Shown here: in pieces, positions 24,983 through 33,791 of the stretch
Layout: every line of letters begins with the position of its first letter
Position numbering within the stretch: the stretch's first letter is position 1
Made by a program: the position numbers and the translations under genes
Assembly: GCA_020058225.1 (NCBI GenBank)
Contig: JAGVEJ010000160.1
Location: forward strand, 1 to 33,791
Length of the DNA stretch: 33,791 nt
Direction: 5' to 3'
From: Candidatus Zixiibacteriota bacterium
GTDB taxonomy: Bacteria > Zixibacteria > MSB-5A5 > GN15 > PGXB01
Notes under the pieces: generated by a model
What the model was told of the DNA's origin: nothing
Database searches by the model: none
Seen by the model: only the letters and a program-made list of their open reading frames with translations

Positions 24983-25153
24983 TAATCAAGAGCCGGACAT
25001 ATAGTATATTTTTAATATGGATAATTATTGGTTAGGGGTGTGACGACTTTTTCTAAATATTTGAATTTGTTGGTGGGGGAAATTAGTCATAAGCTATAAT
25101 ACTTCTTAAATACTGCTATTAGCTATAGCCTAAAATTACTATTGGAGGGAGTT

Positions 25154-28100
25154 ATGTTAAAGTTATTAACTATCTTACTTCTTCTCAGTTTTGCTTTCAC
25201 TTTGGTGGCTTTCGCCATCGATAAGCCGACCAGCGAAAAAATCAAAAACCGGCAAACCATTGATGCCCTACCCCGTACTCCGACCATAGATGAGATGGGG
25301 ATGCCTGCCAAATCTTATCCCATCGATAATCAAGACCTGCAATTGAATTATGATGGTAAAGCGTCACTCTCACCGGGACGTCTGGTTGGATTAACGACTC
25401 GCGATATGCAAAATCGCGGCAGAATGAATAGGACTATCGATTGGCGGGGCCCGGATAAATATATTTATTTTACATGGACACACAAATCAGATTTTAACTA
25501 TCTGGGCATGTTGCGAACCCGCTACCAAATCTATGATCCCTCTTACGGAGATTTCCTATGCAATCCTGGCGGGGTCGAATTACACTCTCTTGCGGATCAT
25601 TCTGCATATCCGGCGCTGAGTATCATGCCGGATGGCAAAGCTATCATCGCCAATCATTTTGATGTTTCCGACGATTTTGATTATAAACCACGCTTATGGT
25701 ATAAATCAAGTACGCAGATATGCGATTTCCCCTATGACTGCGATATTCCTGATTCGCTCCTAAATTATAATTTATACGATGATACCATGTTTTTATTCCC
25801 CTCAATGGAATGTCAAATTTATGGCACCGACACGGTTACGCATCTATTTGCCCAACAATCTGCCGCTGATGGCCGTAATATTCTCCGCTATTTCAGAAAA
25901 GTTGGGGGGGCTTTGACATGCGCCTGGGATTGCCCGCCGATGACAATTGATACTGTTTTCGACCCAAATTATTCCCAAACAGTTGTGGCATCAAACCTTA
26001 CCGACGATGTTGCCCTTGTCTGGACGGCTGAATTGCCATCTATCCCCGGCGGAAACGAATCGGTCAACCGCGACCGAGCCCGATGCAATGATATTTACTA
26101 TATGAGATCCGATAATATGGGATCGACCTGGAATGATAAAGTTAATGTCACCCAATCTGATTCATCCAAAGTCGGCTGGCGCGCCTATCAGGACTTAAGC
26201 GCTATATTCTCCCTCCTTAATGATCCCAGCCCTCTCCATATTGTCTGGAATGCCCGCGAATTTTCACCCTATCCCGCCCCGAATGGCTCTTTCCCTCATT
26301 ATTATGGCTCGCGACTGTTTCATTGGTGCAGTGATTATCCATCTGTCATCAATACAATCAAAGATGCCAACTGGGACATTCCTGATTATGGATGCTATGG
26401 CGATCCCTATAATGATATGAGCATGGTCAAACCGCAGATTTCGATATGTGATAACAAGCTTTATGTCGTTTTTGTGCAGTTTAATGATATTGAAAATGGC
26501 ATTTGGGATGATTGCCATAATGCAAACTGGACACACTATCGCCATTCTGGTACCGCCAATGGAGAGCTATATGTTTCGGTCTCTGACAATGATGGAGCAA
26601 GTTGGGATATCGCTCAAAATCTTACCAACTCCTTCACCTCGCGGTGCGATTCTGAGACCGGGCCTAATGGGGAATGCGATGCCGACCATTGGCCTTCAAT
26701 GAGTCGCTACGGTATGGACACTAATCTTATTTTTCCGGGAGTTCCGATAGTTGACCCGTCGGGAGGATATACGGGTAATTACTATCTTGATATTTTTTAT
26801 GTCAATGACAAATACCCGGGTTCATGTATCCTTAATGCAGGAGTCTGGACCACCAATCCGCTAAAATGGTTCCGGTTGCCATGCTATGAGCCGGGGAATT
26901 CATCAGAACTCTGTATTTTCCCATCTGATTTTACTCCTGAAGGCGGCGGTCCCATTTACATTGAGCCGGGAGCGGAACTTGATACCATTGTTACGCTTGA
27001 GAATTACGGGAACGCCCCTATGACTTTTAATAGCGTCAATGCAGTCAAACTAACCGGCGCCGAATATGATTGGCTCGGCATTTACAATGTTCCGGCGACC
27101 ATTCTTGCGGGCGACATTGATGATATGCATATTCAACTGAATAAGGCTGGCATTGTCAAAACTCCGATGGCCCTTGATGGGATAATTGTATTTGAAAAAG
27201 ATACCAAGGGACTCTGGGATACATTAAAAATCCACATTATGGTTGCTGACACCGTCTATATGCCTGAATGGGCGTCAATTAGAACATCAAGCATCCGTCT
27301 GACATTGAATAATGCCGGCAATATAGGGAAAGTCGGTGAAGAGCCGGGCCATAATATGAACTTTCTCAATGATTGCGACACGACTCTTAATACCGCCCCG
27401 GGAGTTGATGATAATTCCGAATTTTATTTGTTCGATGCCAGCCCATTTATTCTGCGGGCGAGCGGCGGCGATACAATATTAAATTCATATTTCTACGACG
27501 CCAATTGGCTTAAAAATGACGGATTCCGACCGCTGGAAAAGTTGATTGTCGATTCCAGTTTTGCCGACTATCAGTTTCTAAGTACCGGCAAGTATAGCAC
27601 GCCGGATATGGTTATATCAATGGAATGTAATTACTGGGCTCCAATGTCTGCGGAAAGTTCGGAATTTATTATTCAGGAAATTAGGGTTTTCAATGATGGC
27701 GATTCAACTCTGCATGGCATATTTGTCGGCAATATGATGGATTGGGATATTCCCTCGGATACTTCGGTTGATAATGGTTCCGGAATTGATGGTCCCCGGC
27801 AATTGATGTATTGTTATGGAGCTGAGTATGGGCCAGATCCCATTCCAAATAATGATTGTATCCTGGCCAATCAGCGGTACGGCGGTTATGCTTTCCATTA
27901 TGGCTACAAATTGCCTTTCTCGAATCCTACTACCGATAGCATTGGGTCTATTAAATATGCTTTCACCGACTACGTTAATAGCTGGTTGCGCCCCACGTCA
28001 AACTTCGTACCGCAGGAGCTTTATGATAGAATTAATCCCAATTTGGGATTTGAAGTATGGACTATTGACAGCCTTGCCGACATCTTCATGGTTTATGCAT

Positions 28101-28813
28101 TTGGGAAATTCGATATTCCGGCGGAGGGCGGGTTGGTCTTTGTAAATATTTTGGCCTCTGAATATGATGGCGGTTTATCCGGTTTACGGCAGACCATTGA
28201 TAAGGCCAGACAATGGATAGCCAATCGCCCGGGATTAATCGGTCGATCTCAATTTTTCGACCTGCGGCCATTGACTATTGTCGCCTATTCGCCGGTTAAT
28301 CTGAAAATAACTGATCCCGTGGGTGATTACATTGCCAGAGACCCCTATGATGTATTGACGCAGACTATCTTCCCAGCCGATTATTTCGAAAATCCGCCTA
28401 ATTACATCGATTCCGTGATCATCTATTTCCCCATTGAAGGTGATTATATAATAGAAGTCGTCGCTGAAGATGATCCACCCCCTGGGGCAACTTATACCAT
28501 CGGCATTCGCATTGATGGCACCGAACAGGCGATTATGACACTTGAAGCCGATGTTCCAGCCGCTGGCATGGTTGATTCCATTATTTATGTTGTTGAGGAA
28601 GAATGGCACTTTATCAACGGTGACGCCAATGATAATGGCCTCGTCAATATTCAGGACATAACTTTCTTGATCAATTATCTCTATAAACAGGGTACGGCGC
28701 CATATCCTGTTATTGCCGGTGATGCCAACTGCGATGGCACAGTGAATATAAAGGACATAACTTATCTAATCAATTACCTTTACAAGCAAGGCCCTGCCCC
28801 ATGCCAACAATAA
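25154..28813 (+). CDS. Secreted Asp-box (BNR) propeller protein with C-terminal dockerin
   Basis: 1219 aa from ATG 25154; the GGAGGG ribosome site at 25144-25149 lies inside the longer TTG-started frame, so the ATG is correct. Signal peptide MLKLLTILLLLSFAFTLVAFA. Residues ~90-590 have two Asp-boxes (SDNMGSTW at 319-326, SDNDGASW at 477-484), suggesting a sialidase-like beta-propeller, though no sialidase catalytic set was identified. An Ig-like segment (ELDTIVTLENYGNAPMTF) follows near 610-650, then a long unassigned region to ~1145. The last ~68 residues are a type-I dockerin with two calcium loops (GDANDNGLVN, GDANCDGTVN), each followed by LINYLYKQG. Anchoring through a cohesin elsewhere in the genome is inferred. 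Confidence 0.88.
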   Translation: MLKLLTILLLLSFAFTLVAFAIDKPTSEKIKNRQTIDALPRTPTIDEMGMPAKSYPIDNQDLQLNYDGKASLSPGRLVGLTTRDMQNRGRMNRTIDWRGPDKYIYFTWTHKSDFNYLGMLRTRYQIYDPSYGDFLCNPGGVELHSLADHSAYPALSIMPDGKAIIANHFDVSDDFDYKPRLWYKSSTQICDFPYDCDIPDSLLNYNLYDDTMFLFPSMECQIYGTDTVTHLFAQQSAADGRNILRYFRKVGGALTCAWDCPPMTIDTVFDPNYSQTVVASNLTDDVALVWTAELPSIPGGNESVNRDRARCNDIYYMRSDNMGSTWNDKVNVTQSDSSKVGWRAYQDLSAIFSLLNDPSPLHIVWNAREFSPYPAPNGSFPHYYGSRLFHWCSDYPSVINTIKDANWDIPDYGCYGDPYNDMSMVKPQISICDNKLYVVFVQFNDIENGIWDDCHNANWTHYRHSGTANGELYVSVSDNDGASWDIAQNLTNSFTSRCDSETGPNGECDADHWPSMSRYGMDTNLIFPGVPIVDPSGGYTGNYYLDIFYVNDKYPGSCILNAGVWTTNPLKWFRLPCYEPGNSSELCIFPSDFTPEGGGPIYIEPGAELDTIVTLENYGNAPMTFNSVNAVKLTGAEYDWLGIYNVPATILAGDIDDMHIQLNKAGIVKTPMALDGIIVFEKDTKGLWDTLKIHIMVADTVYMPEWASIRTSSIRLTLNNAGNIGKVGEEPGHNMNFLNDCDTTLNTAPGVDDNSEFYLFDASPFILRASGGDTILNSYFYDANWLKNDGFRPLEKLIVDSSFADYQFLSTGKYSTPDMVISMECNYWAPMSAESSEFIIQEIRVFNDGDSTLHGIFVGNMMDWDIPSDTSVDNGSGIDGPRQLMYCYGAEYGPDPIPNNDCILANQRYGGYAFHYGYKLPFSNPTTDSIGSIKYAFTDYVNSWLRPTSNFVPQELYDRINPNLGFEVWTIDSLADIFMVYAFGKFDIPAEGGLVFVNILASEYDGGLSGLRQTIDKARQWIANRPGLIGRSQFFDLRPLTIVAYSPVNLKITDPVGDYIARDPYDVLTQTIFPADYFENPPNYIDSVIIYFPIEGDYIIEVVAEDDPPPGATYTIGIRIDGTEQAIMTLEADVPAAGMVDSIIYVVEEEWHFINGDANDNGLVNIQDITFLINYLYKQGTAPYPVIAGDANCDGTVNIKDITYLINYLYKQGPAPCQQ

Positions 28814-28829
28814 TTTGAGATATTTTTTT

Positions 28830-28858
28830 GGGGGTGGTCAGGCGACCACCCCTTTTCT
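28830..28858 (+). terminator. Rho-independent terminator after the dockerin gene
   Basis: GGGGTGGTC and GACCACCCC form a perfect 9-bp stem around AGGC and run into TTTTCTTG. It begins 17 bases after the stop at 28813. Confidence 0.88.
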
Positions 28859-28861
28859 TGC

Positions 28862-28890
28862 TTGACACATGAATCATTTTATCTTATTTA
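28862..28890 (+). promoter_or_regulatory. Weak candidate promoter of the 28942 gene
   Basis: TTGACA at 28862-28867 is perfect; TATTTA at 28885-28890 is a poor -10 with a 17-bp spacer. It lies between the terminator of the previous gene and the ATG at 28942, so a promoter is expected about here. Confidence 0.3.
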
Positions 28891-28941
28891 GTAACAATAG
28901 GCTAATAAAATAGGGTAAATTGCAATTTCCCCTGAGGGTAC

Positions 28942-29622
28942 ATGAAATATCGTTCATCTCTGTTAATATTATTCTTTATTATTATTCAACCCTTATGCAC
29001 TTGGGGAAAAACAAAACCTCAATTCTGGATTTCCGGTTCCCTTGGTTACAATACCTATGACATGTCCGACATAAACAATGAAATCCAAGCCCGTAATGAT
29101 ACTCTGGGTGTTGAAATGGACAAAATTAAAGGCGGGGTTGGATATGGTTGTTCGTTCGGCGTAAATGTGAGCAGATTCGGTATAAATCTGGGATTTGAAC
29201 GATTGAATGCTTCCAAAGATTACATGGATTCTACCTGGAGTTTCGATTATTCCCTTCCGGCCAATCTGTACTATGCCGGAATTAATTATCAGATTCCCCT
29301 AATGCCGCATCTAAACCTTGGTATAGGGAGTGATGTCGGTATGATTTCATTGGGCGGCGGCATCGGCATGGCAACGGATGATGCCAGACCGATAATTGTC
29401 GGTATAAGCGGCAGTTCATTATTTCTCAAGGGACGCATTTTTATAGATTATCATTTCACGCCATCGATAGCCTTATGGTCATCCGCAGGGTATAGAGGCG
29501 CAAAAGTTGATGAAGTAAAAATCGGGGAAAAAGTAAAAAAGAATGAGGATGGATCAAATTTTTCTATAAGCCATAGTGGATTTGATTTAAGAATGGGACT
29601 TAGATTTATATTGAACCCCTGA
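28942..29622 (+). CDS. Outer-membrane beta-barrel-like protein
   Basis: 226 aa with ATG 28942 preceded by a short GAGGG. The N-terminal signal peptide (SLLILFFIIIQPLCTWG) is cut near residue 22. The mature part alternates amphipathic strands such as WISGSLGYNTYDM, YGCSFGVNVSRFGINLGFERL, LYYAGINYQIPLMPHLNLGIGSDVG and SGFDLRMGLRFILNP. It ends in an aromatic strand whose last strong position is Phe222, three residues before the terminal NP. This fits a small 8-strand barrel of the OmpA/OmpW/PorT-like group, but no named family was recognised. It has its own probable promoter after a terminator. Confidence 0.75.
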   Translation: MKYRSSLLILFFIIIQPLCTWGKTKPQFWISGSLGYNTYDMSDINNEIQARNDTLGVEMDKIKGGVGYGCSFGVNVSRFGINLGFERLNASKDYMDSTWSFDYSLPANLYYAGINYQIPLMPHLNLGIGSDVGMISLGGGIGMATDDARPIIVGISGSSLFLKGRIFIDYHFTPSIALWSSAGYRGAKVDEVKIGEKVKKNEDGSNFSISHSGFDLRMGLRFILNP

Positions 29623-29644
29623 TATTTTTCAACACTTCAATGAC

Positions 29645-29682
29645 AAAATTAAAGGGTCGGGAAAATGCATCATCCCGACCCC
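29645..29682 (-). terminator. Terminator of the ffh-rplS operon
   Basis: GGGTCGGG (29654-29661) and CCCGACCC (29674-29681) pair around a 12-base loop. On the minus strand the stem is followed by TTTAATTTTG, which ends the operon about 60 bases after the rplS stop. It may also stop plus-strand transcription from the barrel gene. Confidence 0.75.
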
Positions 29683-29743
29683 TAATCATTTCACCAATGG
29701 TGCAGAATATATTTTTGTGCTTGTAAGCCTCAGGCCTAAAGAC

Positions 29744-30124
29744 CTACCCCTTGCTCTTTTCTTTGGTGTCTCCCTCTTTTTCCGACAGCATTTCATCTAT
29801 ACGGGCTGATTTGCCGGTCAGTTTGCGCATATAGTACAATTTATTTCTGCGAACTTTCCCCTGACGAAGCCGTTCTATCTTTGAGATATTGGGAGAATGC
29901 AGTGGGAAAACCCTTTCAACGCCGACACCCGAAGATATTTTGCGGACGGTAAAGGTTTCTCCCAAACCGCCGCCGCGACGGCCTATAACTGTCCCCTGAA
30001 AAACCTGAATTCTTTCCTTATCTCCCTCCTTAATTTTCACATGAACCTTGACAGTATCACCCGACTTAAATGCGGGGACATTGTCCTTCATATAGCCCTT
30101 TTCCAACTGATCAATTTGTCTCAT
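29744..30124 (-). CDS. rplS: 50S ribosomal protein L19
   Basis: 126 aa. It starts [53 protein letters not shown] in segments typical of L19, and has [21 protein letters not shown] and [21 protein letters not shown]19 sits at the interface of the 30S and 50S subunits. The last ~14 residues are an extra charged tail. Its ATG overlaps the trmD stop by four bases (ATGA), a sign of translational coupling; it is the last gene of the operon. Confidence 0.97.
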   Translation of the reverse strand: MRQIDQLEKGYMKDNVPAFKSGDTVKVHVKIKEGDKERIQVFQGTVIGRRGGGLGETFTVRKISSGVGVERVFPLHSPNISKIERLRQGKVRRNKLYYMRKLTGKSARIDEMLSEKEGDTKEKSKG

Positions 30125-30882
30125 AAATCTATCCTCTCATTCTTTTCTTTCTTTTTCAATTGCTCAATATACATTATTTCTTCTTTATCGAGTGGAATAT
30201 TATTTAATAAATCAGGCCGATTTTCATGGGTTTTACGGAGTGACTCGAATCTGCGAAATTTTCTAATCTCCTTATGATTCCCCTGCAAAAGCGGTTCGGG
30301 AACTCTATATCCCATATACTCTTCCGGCCGCGTATAGACCGGCGCCCCCAGGATTTTTTCGGTATGAGAATCGGCCAAAGCGGACTCAAAATTCCCAAGC
30401 ACTCCCGGTATTAACCGAATGACAGCATCAAGCATCACCCCCGCCGCCGCCTCGCCCCCAGTCATCACATAATCGCCGATAGATATTTCCTCAATCTCAA
30501 ATAGTGATAAAACCCGTTCATCCACCCCAAGATAATGGCCGCATATAATTGTCACCCTATCGGCCAGAGAAAATTCAACCGCTTTTTGCTGATTAAATAA
30601 TTTTCCGGCGGCGCTGGTCAGGATAATTTTCTCCCCCGCTTTATTAGTTCGGCCATACCCCAAAGATTCTAAACATCTATAAAGCGGCTCCATTTTAATG
30701 ACCATTCCGCCGCCCCCGCCGAATGGGGCATCATCCGCGGTTTTATGCTTATCAAGCGCAAAATCCCGAAAGTCTATTATTTTTATTTCAAAGAGCTGTT
30801 TATTCAATCCCCTGCCAATTATCGATTGGCTAATGACCGAATTAAAATAGGCCGGGAAAAGGGTAATTATTTCAATTTTCAT
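30121..30882 (-). CDS. trmD: tRNA (guanine-N1-)-methyltransferase TrmD
   Basis: 253 aa. It methylates G37 of tRNAs with G36 using S-adenosylmethionine, which prevents +1 frameshifting. The SPOUT trefoil-knot motifs are present: [12 protein letters not shown] near 50-61, [13 protein letters not shown] near 111-123, [12 protein letters not shown] near 133-144, and [23 protein letters not shown] near 177-199. The length is normal. ATG is preceded by GAGG. It lies 74 bp after rimM and overlaps rplS, the classic arrangement. Confidence 0.97.
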   Translation of the reverse strand: MKIEIITLFPAYFNSVISQSIIGRGLNKQLFEIKIIDFRDFALDKHKTADDAPFGGGGGMVIKMEPLYRCLESLGYGRTNKAGEKIILTSAAGKLFNQQKAVEFSLADRVTIICGHYLGVDERVLSLFEIEEISIGDYVMTGGEAAAGVMLDAVIRLIPGVLGNFESALADSHTEKILGAPVYTRPEEYMGYRVPEPLLQGNHKEIRKFRRFESLRKTHENRPDLLNNIPLDKEEIMYIEQLKKKEKNERIDL

Positions 30883-30956
30883 TAAACCTCAGGGTTCATG
30901 GAATTTCTTCTTCCGGGGTTGATATAGGATGAATCCCATGTGATAACCCTGCCATC

Positions 30957-31475
30957 TCAATCAAATATCCCCTCAGGGGGGTCAACTACAATCTCTTTTC
31001 CTTCTATATTTATTTCTTTCAAAAACTGTCTGACCATCGGCAAAAAAAATCTCTTGCCAATGTCATTTTCAACTACCAGAACATCGTTGGCAGGATATGT
31101 TTCAACATCTACGGCCCGGCCAAGCAAACCGCCCCGGACATCAAAAATTAGACAGTCAATCAAATCAAAGTGATAAAAAACACCTTCAGGGGGATTTTTC
31201 AATGCGGCGCTTTGTATGTAAAGGAAATCATTGGCTAAGTCCTTTGCATCATCAGCGCTATTAATCCCCTTGATTTTTATCACCGGTCTTCCGGAAATCA
31301 AGTTCATTCTCTCAATTATGATTTCCTTCCAACCTTCGTCTATTTTAATCCAGAGCGGTTCTTTACTTTGAAACCGCTCAGGATTATCGGTCATTGGATT
31401 TATATATATTTCGCCGGTTACACCCCGTGGACGGCCAAACCGTCCGACTATGATATATTCCGGACGATTTACCAA
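30957..31475 (-). CDS. rimM: Ribosome maturation factor RimM
   Basis: 172 aa. N-terminal RimM domain (YIIVGRFGRPRGVTGEIYI and VIKIKGINSADDAKDLAN) and C-terminal PRC-barrel (GLLGRAVDVETYPANDVLVV and FLPMVRQFLKEINIEGKEIVV). It binds S19 and helps 30S head assembly and 16S processing. The start is TTG at 31475, directly abutting the khpA stop, with a GGAG about 11 bases upstream inside khpA, which suggests translational coupling. Confidence 0.95.
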   Translation of the reverse strand: MVNRPEYIIVGRFGRPRGVTGEIYINPMTDNPERFQSKEPLWIKIDEGWKEIIIERMNLISGRPVIKIKGINSADDAKDLANDFLYIQSAALKNPPEGVFYHFDLIDCLIFDVRGGLLGRAVDVETYPANDVLVVENDIGKRFFLPMVRQFLKEINIEGKEIVVDPPEGIFD

Positions 31476-31706
31476 CTATTCAAGTATCTCCAGAACAGCC
31501 CTTTTGCCCTTCTTGGCTGAGATAGCGGCAATCAGGATTCTGATTGACTTCGCTGTCTGTCCATGCTTCCCAATAACCTTTCCCAAATCACCCTGGCCGA
31601 CGCGCAGTTCATATACCGTTGTTCTTTCGCCTTGAACCTCAGTCAAAACCACATCATTGGGATTATCAACCAGCGCTTTCACGATTGTTTCGATGAATTC
31701 TTTCAC
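31476..31706 (-). CDS. khpA: KH-domain RNA-binding protein KhpA
   Basis: 76 aa, a single KH domain with the nucleic-acid loop GKVIGKHGQTAKSIR. Starts at GTG with AAGGAG seven bases upstream. KhpA usually pairs with KhpB/Jag to bind RNAs and affect cell division or length; the partner gene is not in this window. It occupies its usual place between rpsP and rimM. Confidence 0.95.
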   Translation of the reverse strand: MKEFIETIVKALVDNPNDVVLTEVQGERTTVYELRVGQGDLGKVIGKHGQTAKSIRILIAAISAKKGKRAVLEILE

Positions 31707-31774
31707 AGCAAACTCCTTTGTAGATCCAATTCCTGGTTTATTTCTCTATCTGCTAACAACAATCAAAAGGTAAA

Positions 31775-32131
31775 CTAAGCTTCAGTCTTGATTCCTTTTT
31801 TGCTCTTTCTCTTTTTGGGACGTTCCGTGATTGTCTCGGCCAAAATCATCCCCGATATATCCCCTCCCTTTTTCTTGGTTTCATATTTCTTAAGAAAACC
31901 AACCTGCTTAAGAAGCGTCATAACGGTATCCGATGGCTCAGCGCCCTGATCAAACCAATACATCATCTTGGTTTCATCAATCTTAACCAAAGCCGGCTTG
32001 GCAATCGGGTTATAATGTCCGAGAATTTCAACAAACCTTCCGTCGCGGGGCATGCGGGAATCGGTGGCAATAAATCTATAAGTAGGTTTTTTTTTAGCGC
32101 CCAGACGTCTTAATCTGATCCGTGTTGCCAA
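31775..32131 (-). CDS. rpsP: 30S ribosomal protein S16
   Basis: 118 aa. TTG start preceded by GGAGGT nine bases upstream. The conserved core is RIRLRRLGAKKKPTYRFIATDSR, DGRFVEILGHYNP and WFDQGAEPSDTV. S16 is needed for 30S assembly near the 5' domain of 16S rRNA. The Lys/Arg-rich C-terminal ~35 residues extend beyond the ~80-residue core, as in several phyla. It follows ffh by 27 bp. Confidence 0.96.
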   Translation of the reverse strand: MATRIRLRRLGAKKKPTYRFIATDSRMPRDGRFVEILGHYNPIAKPALVKIDETKMMYWFDQGAEPSDTVMTLLKQVGFLKKYETKKKGGDISGMILAETITERPKKRKSKKGIKTEA

Positions 32132-32158
32132 TTTTCGTTACCTCCATCATCTAAAGAA

Positions 32159-33487
32159 TTACATTTGGAAAGGGAATGCCCCTTTCGGCAGACCTTTAAG
32201 TTTGAATTTATTTACATTTTTAATCATTTTTTGCATAGCTGAAAACTGCTTTAAAAGAAGATTAAGATTTTGTACGGAATTACCTGATCCTAAAGCAATG
32301 CGTTTCTTCCTCGAACCATCTATGATATGTGGATTTCGTCTTTCTTCCAGCGTCATTGATTGTATCATCGCCTCAACCCGCTTCATCCCGTTTTCATCTA
32401 TCTGAACGCCTTTTAAAGCCTTTCCCATCCCGGGTATCATCCCCAAAATTGATTCCAGCGGACCCATCTTTTTTATCTGTTGCATCTGCTCATAAAAATC
32501 TTCAAGAGTAAAAGCCTGTCTCCTCAGCTTCTCCTCCAGCTTGGCCGCCTCTTTCAAATCTACAGATTGCTGGGCCTTCTCAACCAGACTGACTATATCC
32601 CCCATCCCCAGAATACGGGAGGCCATTCTATCCGGATGGAATGGCTCTAAATCCGATAATTTTTCCCCAATTGACGCCAGCTTTATGGGACATCCGGTAA
32701 CAGCGCGAATTGAGATGGCAGCTCCACCCCGCGCATCGCCGTCAAGCTTGGAAAGGGCCACACCTGTTAGTCCCAACCTTTGATGAAACTTCTCCGCCAA
32801 ATTTACCGCATCCTGACCGGTCATGGCATCTGCCACCAAAATCAATTCATCCGGAGCAACTCTGGCCTTTATCTCTTCCAGTTCCACCATTAACTCATCA
32901 TCGATATGGAGTCGCCCCGCCGTATCGCAAATCATTAAATCGATAAAATTCTTCTCAGCATATTTTTTGGCCTGCGAGCAGATTTCGGGAGGTTTGGCAT
33001 TATCCAAATGAAATACTTCAACTCCAATTGAATCCCCCAAAATCATGAGCTGTTTTATGGCAGCTGGACGATATATATCCGCGGCGACCAATAGTGGTTT
33101 TTTATTTTTCCTTTTTGCCTGCAAAGCCAGTTTGCCGCATAAGGTAGTTTTTCCGGAGCCTTGAAGTCCACAGAGAACATAAACGGTGGGCGCTTTATCA
33201 ATTGGCGCAAGAGGAACCATTTTCTCGCCCAACAGCCTTACCAATTCATCATGAACAATTTTGACAATCTGCTGACCGGGTTCGATTGATTTTAAGACCC
33301 TTTCGCCTACCGCTTCTGTTTCCGCATGCTTAATAAAATCACGGACAACCTTATAGTTGACATCAGCTTCCAAAAGAGCCCGGCGCACCTCTTTTAGGGC
33401 ATCCTTAATATTCTTTTCAGTAAGTTTTCCGGCGCCGCGAAGATTCTTAAAAATCTCGTCAAATTTATCTATCAGTTCACCAAACAT
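32159..33487 (-). CDS. ffh: Signal recognition particle protein Ffh (SRP54)
   Basis: 442 aa. N domain 1-90; GTPase G domain with the P-loop GLQGSGKTT (107-115), LVAADIYRPAAIKQL, DTAGR near 188-192 and SKLDGDARGG; then the Met-rich M domain (GMGDIVSLVEKAQ, FTLEDFYEQMQQIKKMGPL, MTLEERRNP, RIALGSG, VQNLNLLLKQFSAMQKMI), which binds 4.5S RNA and signal sequences. It targets nascent membrane and secreted proteins with FtsY. ATG is preceded by AGGAA. It is the first gene of the translation/export operon, with a promoter at 33546-33574. The C-terminus ends in LPKGAFPF QM as in many Ffh proteins. Confidence 0.97.
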   Translation of the reverse strand: MFGELIDKFDEIFKNLRGAGKLTEKNIKDALKEVRRALLEADVNYKVVRDFIKHAETEAVGERVLKSIEPGQQIVKIVHDELVRLLGEKMVPLAPIDKAPTVYVLCGLQGSGKTTLCGKLALQAKRKNKKPLLVAADIYRPAAIKQLMILGDSIGVEVFHLDNAKPPEICSQAKKYAEKNFIDLMICDTAGRLHIDDELMVELEEIKARVAPDELILVADAMTGQDAVNLAEKFHQRLGLTGVALSKLDGDARGGAAISIRAVTGCPIKLASIGEKLSDLEPFHPDRMASRILGMGDIVSLVEKAQQSVDLKEAAKLEEKLRRQAFTLEDFYEQMQQIKKMGPLESILGMIPGMGKALKGVQIDENGMKRVEAMIQSMTLEERRNPHIIDGSRKKRIALGSGNSVQNLNLLLKQFSAMQKMIKNVNKFKLKGLPKGAFPFQM

Positions 33488-33545
33488 ATTTCCTACAATA
33501 CTTCAAAAACCACTGGGCATACCATCCCCTTGGTTAGAGCCATAA

Positions 33546-33574
33546 ATTATATGAAAATGCCCCCAAAATGGCAA
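33546..33574 (-). promoter_or_regulatory. Promoter of the ffh-rpsP-khpA-rimM-trmD-rplS operon
   Basis: On the minus strand TTGCCA (33574-33569) and TATAAT (33551-33546) have a 17-bp spacer. This predicts a start near 33539 and a leader of about 50 bases to the ffh ATG. The -10 is perfect; the -35 has five of six matches. Confidence 0.65.
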
Positions 33575-33651
33575 GTTATTTCTACAACCGACCGAAACGG
33601 GTTTTAAAAATCCGTTTGACTTCGAAGGGGCGGCTACCCTATCTTAACTAT

Positions 33652-33719
33652 GTGTCCATTATTTTTTGGGGGGAAGACTAAAATGAATATTAGTGGAGTT
33701 CCCCCGATTTGACGGACAC
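33652..33719. repeat. Inverted repeat at the left end of the IS3-type element
   Basis: GTGTCC (33652-33657) pairs with GGACAC (33714-33719), with an inner GGGGGAA/TTCCCCC pair. The TGTCC...GGACA border pattern is typical of IS3/IS481-group termini. It may be the terminal repeat region of the IS whose first gene starts at 33758, or a small element next to it. Confidence 0.5.
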
Positions 33720-33757
33720 GGAGTTAAGGTGTATCTTAGCCTTATGGAGGTGTCCAA

Positions 33758-33791
33758 ATGGAAGGAAGACGCAAATATGACCGTCAATTCA
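33758..33791 (+). CDS. IS3-family OrfA transposase, N-terminal fragment (cut by window end)
   Basis: ATG at 33758, preceded by GGAGG at 33746-33750, opens a frame reading MEGRRKYDRQF to the window end. The RRKYxxxF pattern is the start of the HTH_Tnp_1 domain of IS3-type OrfA proteins, which bind the IS ends. Only 11 codons are visible, so the family call rests on this motif and the flanking inverted repeats. Confidence 0.6.
   Translation, partial: MEGRRKYDRQF

Noticed and set aside
33488-33757. Search for 4.5S RNA (ffs) or another structured RNA next to ffh
   Set aside because: No GGAAGCAGCC-type SRP Alu/S-domain signature was seen; only a promoter and IS border sequence.
1-33791. CRISPR arrays, toxin-antitoxin pairs, restriction or other defence genes, phage genes, retron or DGR signatures
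   Set aside because: No regularly spaced direct repeats, no Cas, reverse transcriptase, methylase, integrase or phage structural motifs were found in either strand.

Overview
The window looks like a chromosomal piece of an uncultivated Gram-negative bacterium of about 45% GC. The best guess is the FCB/Zixibacteria neighbourhood. The reasons are two large secreted proteins ending in type-I dockerin repeat pairs with the same LINYLYK helix, outer-membrane-type beta-barrel proteins, a lipoprotein, a PqqL-like M16 peptidase pair, a LemA/TPM operon and a TPR-linked Ser/Thr kinase. The lineage is an inference; no 16S rRNA or other decisive marker is present. The sequence starts inside a transposase (IS1182/IS5-like C-terminus) and stops 11 codons into an IS3-type OrfA, so the ends probably mark assembly breaks at repeats.

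Layout. 1-414 is the right end of an insertion sequence. 753-4127 (+) holds an unrecognised 206-aa protein, an HD-GYP protein and a cobalamin-binding-type radical SAM protein. 4250-7242 (-) is a two-gene M16 peptidase operon (catalytic subunit first, then a subunit lacking the zinc motif). 7371-7605 carries a near-consensus promoter, tRNA-Asn(GTT) and a scrambled partial tRNA-like copy. 7799-9127 (+) is a GC-rich RhlE-like DEAD-box helicase. 9555-12323 (+) is a secreted dockerin protein with a discoidin-like N-terminus and a possible caspase-like His/Cys pair. 12515-14519 (-) is a LemA-TPM-TPM operon, followed by about 800 bp without a gene. 15312-16544 (-) is an HI0933-type flavoprotein. 16684-16830 is a MITE-like element with ends matching the IS at the window start. 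16971-17768 (+) is an exported protein. 17906-18097 is a second, unrelated two-hairpin element. 18485-20300 contains two divergent EamA permeases, followed by a thioredoxin-fold lipoprotein (20562-21059). A TolB/TPR Ser/Thr kinase (-) and a GAF-PP2C phosphatase (+) are divergently arranged at 21128-24939. 25154-28813 (+) is the second dockerin protein (Asp-box propeller), followed by a small barrel protein.

The last 4 kb is the conserved translation/export operon read on the minus strand: ffh, rpsP, khpA, rimM, trmD, rplS, with a good promoter upstream of ffh and a terminator after rplS.

Much of the window concerns the cell envelope: export signals, barrels, a periplasmic or secreted protease pair and dockerin-tagged surface proteins. 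c-di-GMP (HD-GYP) and Ser/Thr phosphorylation (kinase/PP2C) supply signalling. Nothing here is demonstrably a new defence or mobile system. The least explained items are the two structured repeat elements, the His/Cys dockerin protein, the dockerin tags without a visible cohesin, and the tRNA-like remnant next to the compositionally distinct helicase gene.
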